A stretch of 6,295 nt of DNA. Origin: an uncultured Clostridium sp. Its GTDB lineage: Bacteria; Bacillota; Clostridia; Lachnospirales; Lachnospiraceae. Shown here piece after piece: positions 6,214-6,295 of the stretch. The notes beneath the pieces were generated by a model. That model made no database searches. It had not been told where the DNA came from and was given only the letters and a program-made list of their open reading frames with translations. The stretch is taken from assembly GCA_900551135.1 (NCBI GenBank), contig URUX01000143.1:1-6295 (forward strand). Reading direction: 5' to 3'. A program made the position numbers and the translations under genes. How positions within the stretch are numbered: position 1 is the first letter of the stretch; each line of letters starts with the position of its first letter.

Positions 6214-6245
6214 AAGCAAGCAGTCGCAAATAAGCGATAAGATAT

Positions 6246-6295
6246 GGGGTCTTAGCTCAGCTGGGAGAGCATCTGCCTTACAAGCAGAGGGTCAC
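6246..6295 (+). tRNA. tRNA-Val (anticodon UAC), cut off by the window end
   Basis: The first 50 bases of a tRNA that reads GUA valine codons (and other GUN by wobble). The acceptor 5' strand GGGGTCT (6246-6252), the D arm GCTC...GAGC (6255-6270), the anticodon stem TCTGC/GCAGA (6272-6276 and 6284-6288) and the loop CTTACAA (6277-6283) are all present, with anticodon TAC at 6279-6281. The variable region begins GGGTC. The T arm and the acceptor 3' strand lie beyond the window, so pairing of the acceptor cannot be checked. The strong promoter suggests it may head a tRNA cluster. Confidence 0.93.

Larger units (their letters stand above)
5944..6245. other. Divergent intergenic region between the operon and tRNA-Val
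   Basis: About 300 bases with no credible gene. It contains the minus-strand kinase-operon promoter (near 6004-6012) and the plus-strand tRNA promoter (6185-6213). The middle part, about 6060-6175, is AT-rich with A and C tracts, and I see no RNA structure, repeat or terminator of note in it. Confidence 0.6.

Overview
The window looks like chromosomal DNA of a low-to-moderate GC Gram-positive anaerobe. The Lachnospiraceae (Clostridium cluster XIVa) fit best. The reasons are the ispF-cysS-mrnC-rlmB gene order typical of Firmicutes, strong AGGAGG-type ribosome binding sites, a fermentative L-lactate dehydrogenase and a DUF4397-type protein. The taxonomic call is inference from gene content and protein style, not from a database search.

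Layout: (1) Positions 1-140 are very AT-rich non-coding DNA leading into a plus-strand DUF4397-like gene (141-824). (2) That gene meets an L-lactate dehydrogenase gene (828-1787, minus strand) tail to tail with only 3 bases between the stop codons. (3) From 1787 up to 5943 every gene is on the minus strand. In transcription order they are a broken diacylglycerol/lipid kinase gene (5943-5048), ispF (isoprenoid synthesis), cysS (cysteinyl-tRNA synthetase), mrnC (Mini-ribonuclease III), rlmB (23S rRNA 2'-O-methyltransferase) and ldh. (4) A non-coding stretch of about 300 bases (5944-6245) separates this run from a plus-strand tRNA-Val(UAC) gene that runs off the window end; it carries divergent promoters.

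The kinase-to-rlmB genes are so tightly packed (gaps of 16 and 44 bases, then overlaps of 16 and 4 bases) that they are most simply one operon driven from an extended -10 promoter near 6004-6012. Its core theme is translation: charging of tRNA-Cys, 23S rRNA end maturation and 23S rRNA methylation, together with isoprenoid precursor synthesis. ldh sits 76 bases downstream of rlmB and probably has its own promoter.

No unknown defence, mobile or CRISPR-like system is visible. The points worth a second look are local: the kinase gene is frameshifted by an apparent 3n+1 base deletion and also carries an in-register A AAA AAG heptamer; the ldh start codon lies inside a perfect 9-bp inverted repeat with the ribosome binding site in the loop; IspF has an extra cysteine-rich C-terminal tail encoded across a GC-rich hairpin; and the DUF4397-like protein has a four-cysteine linker between its two halves.
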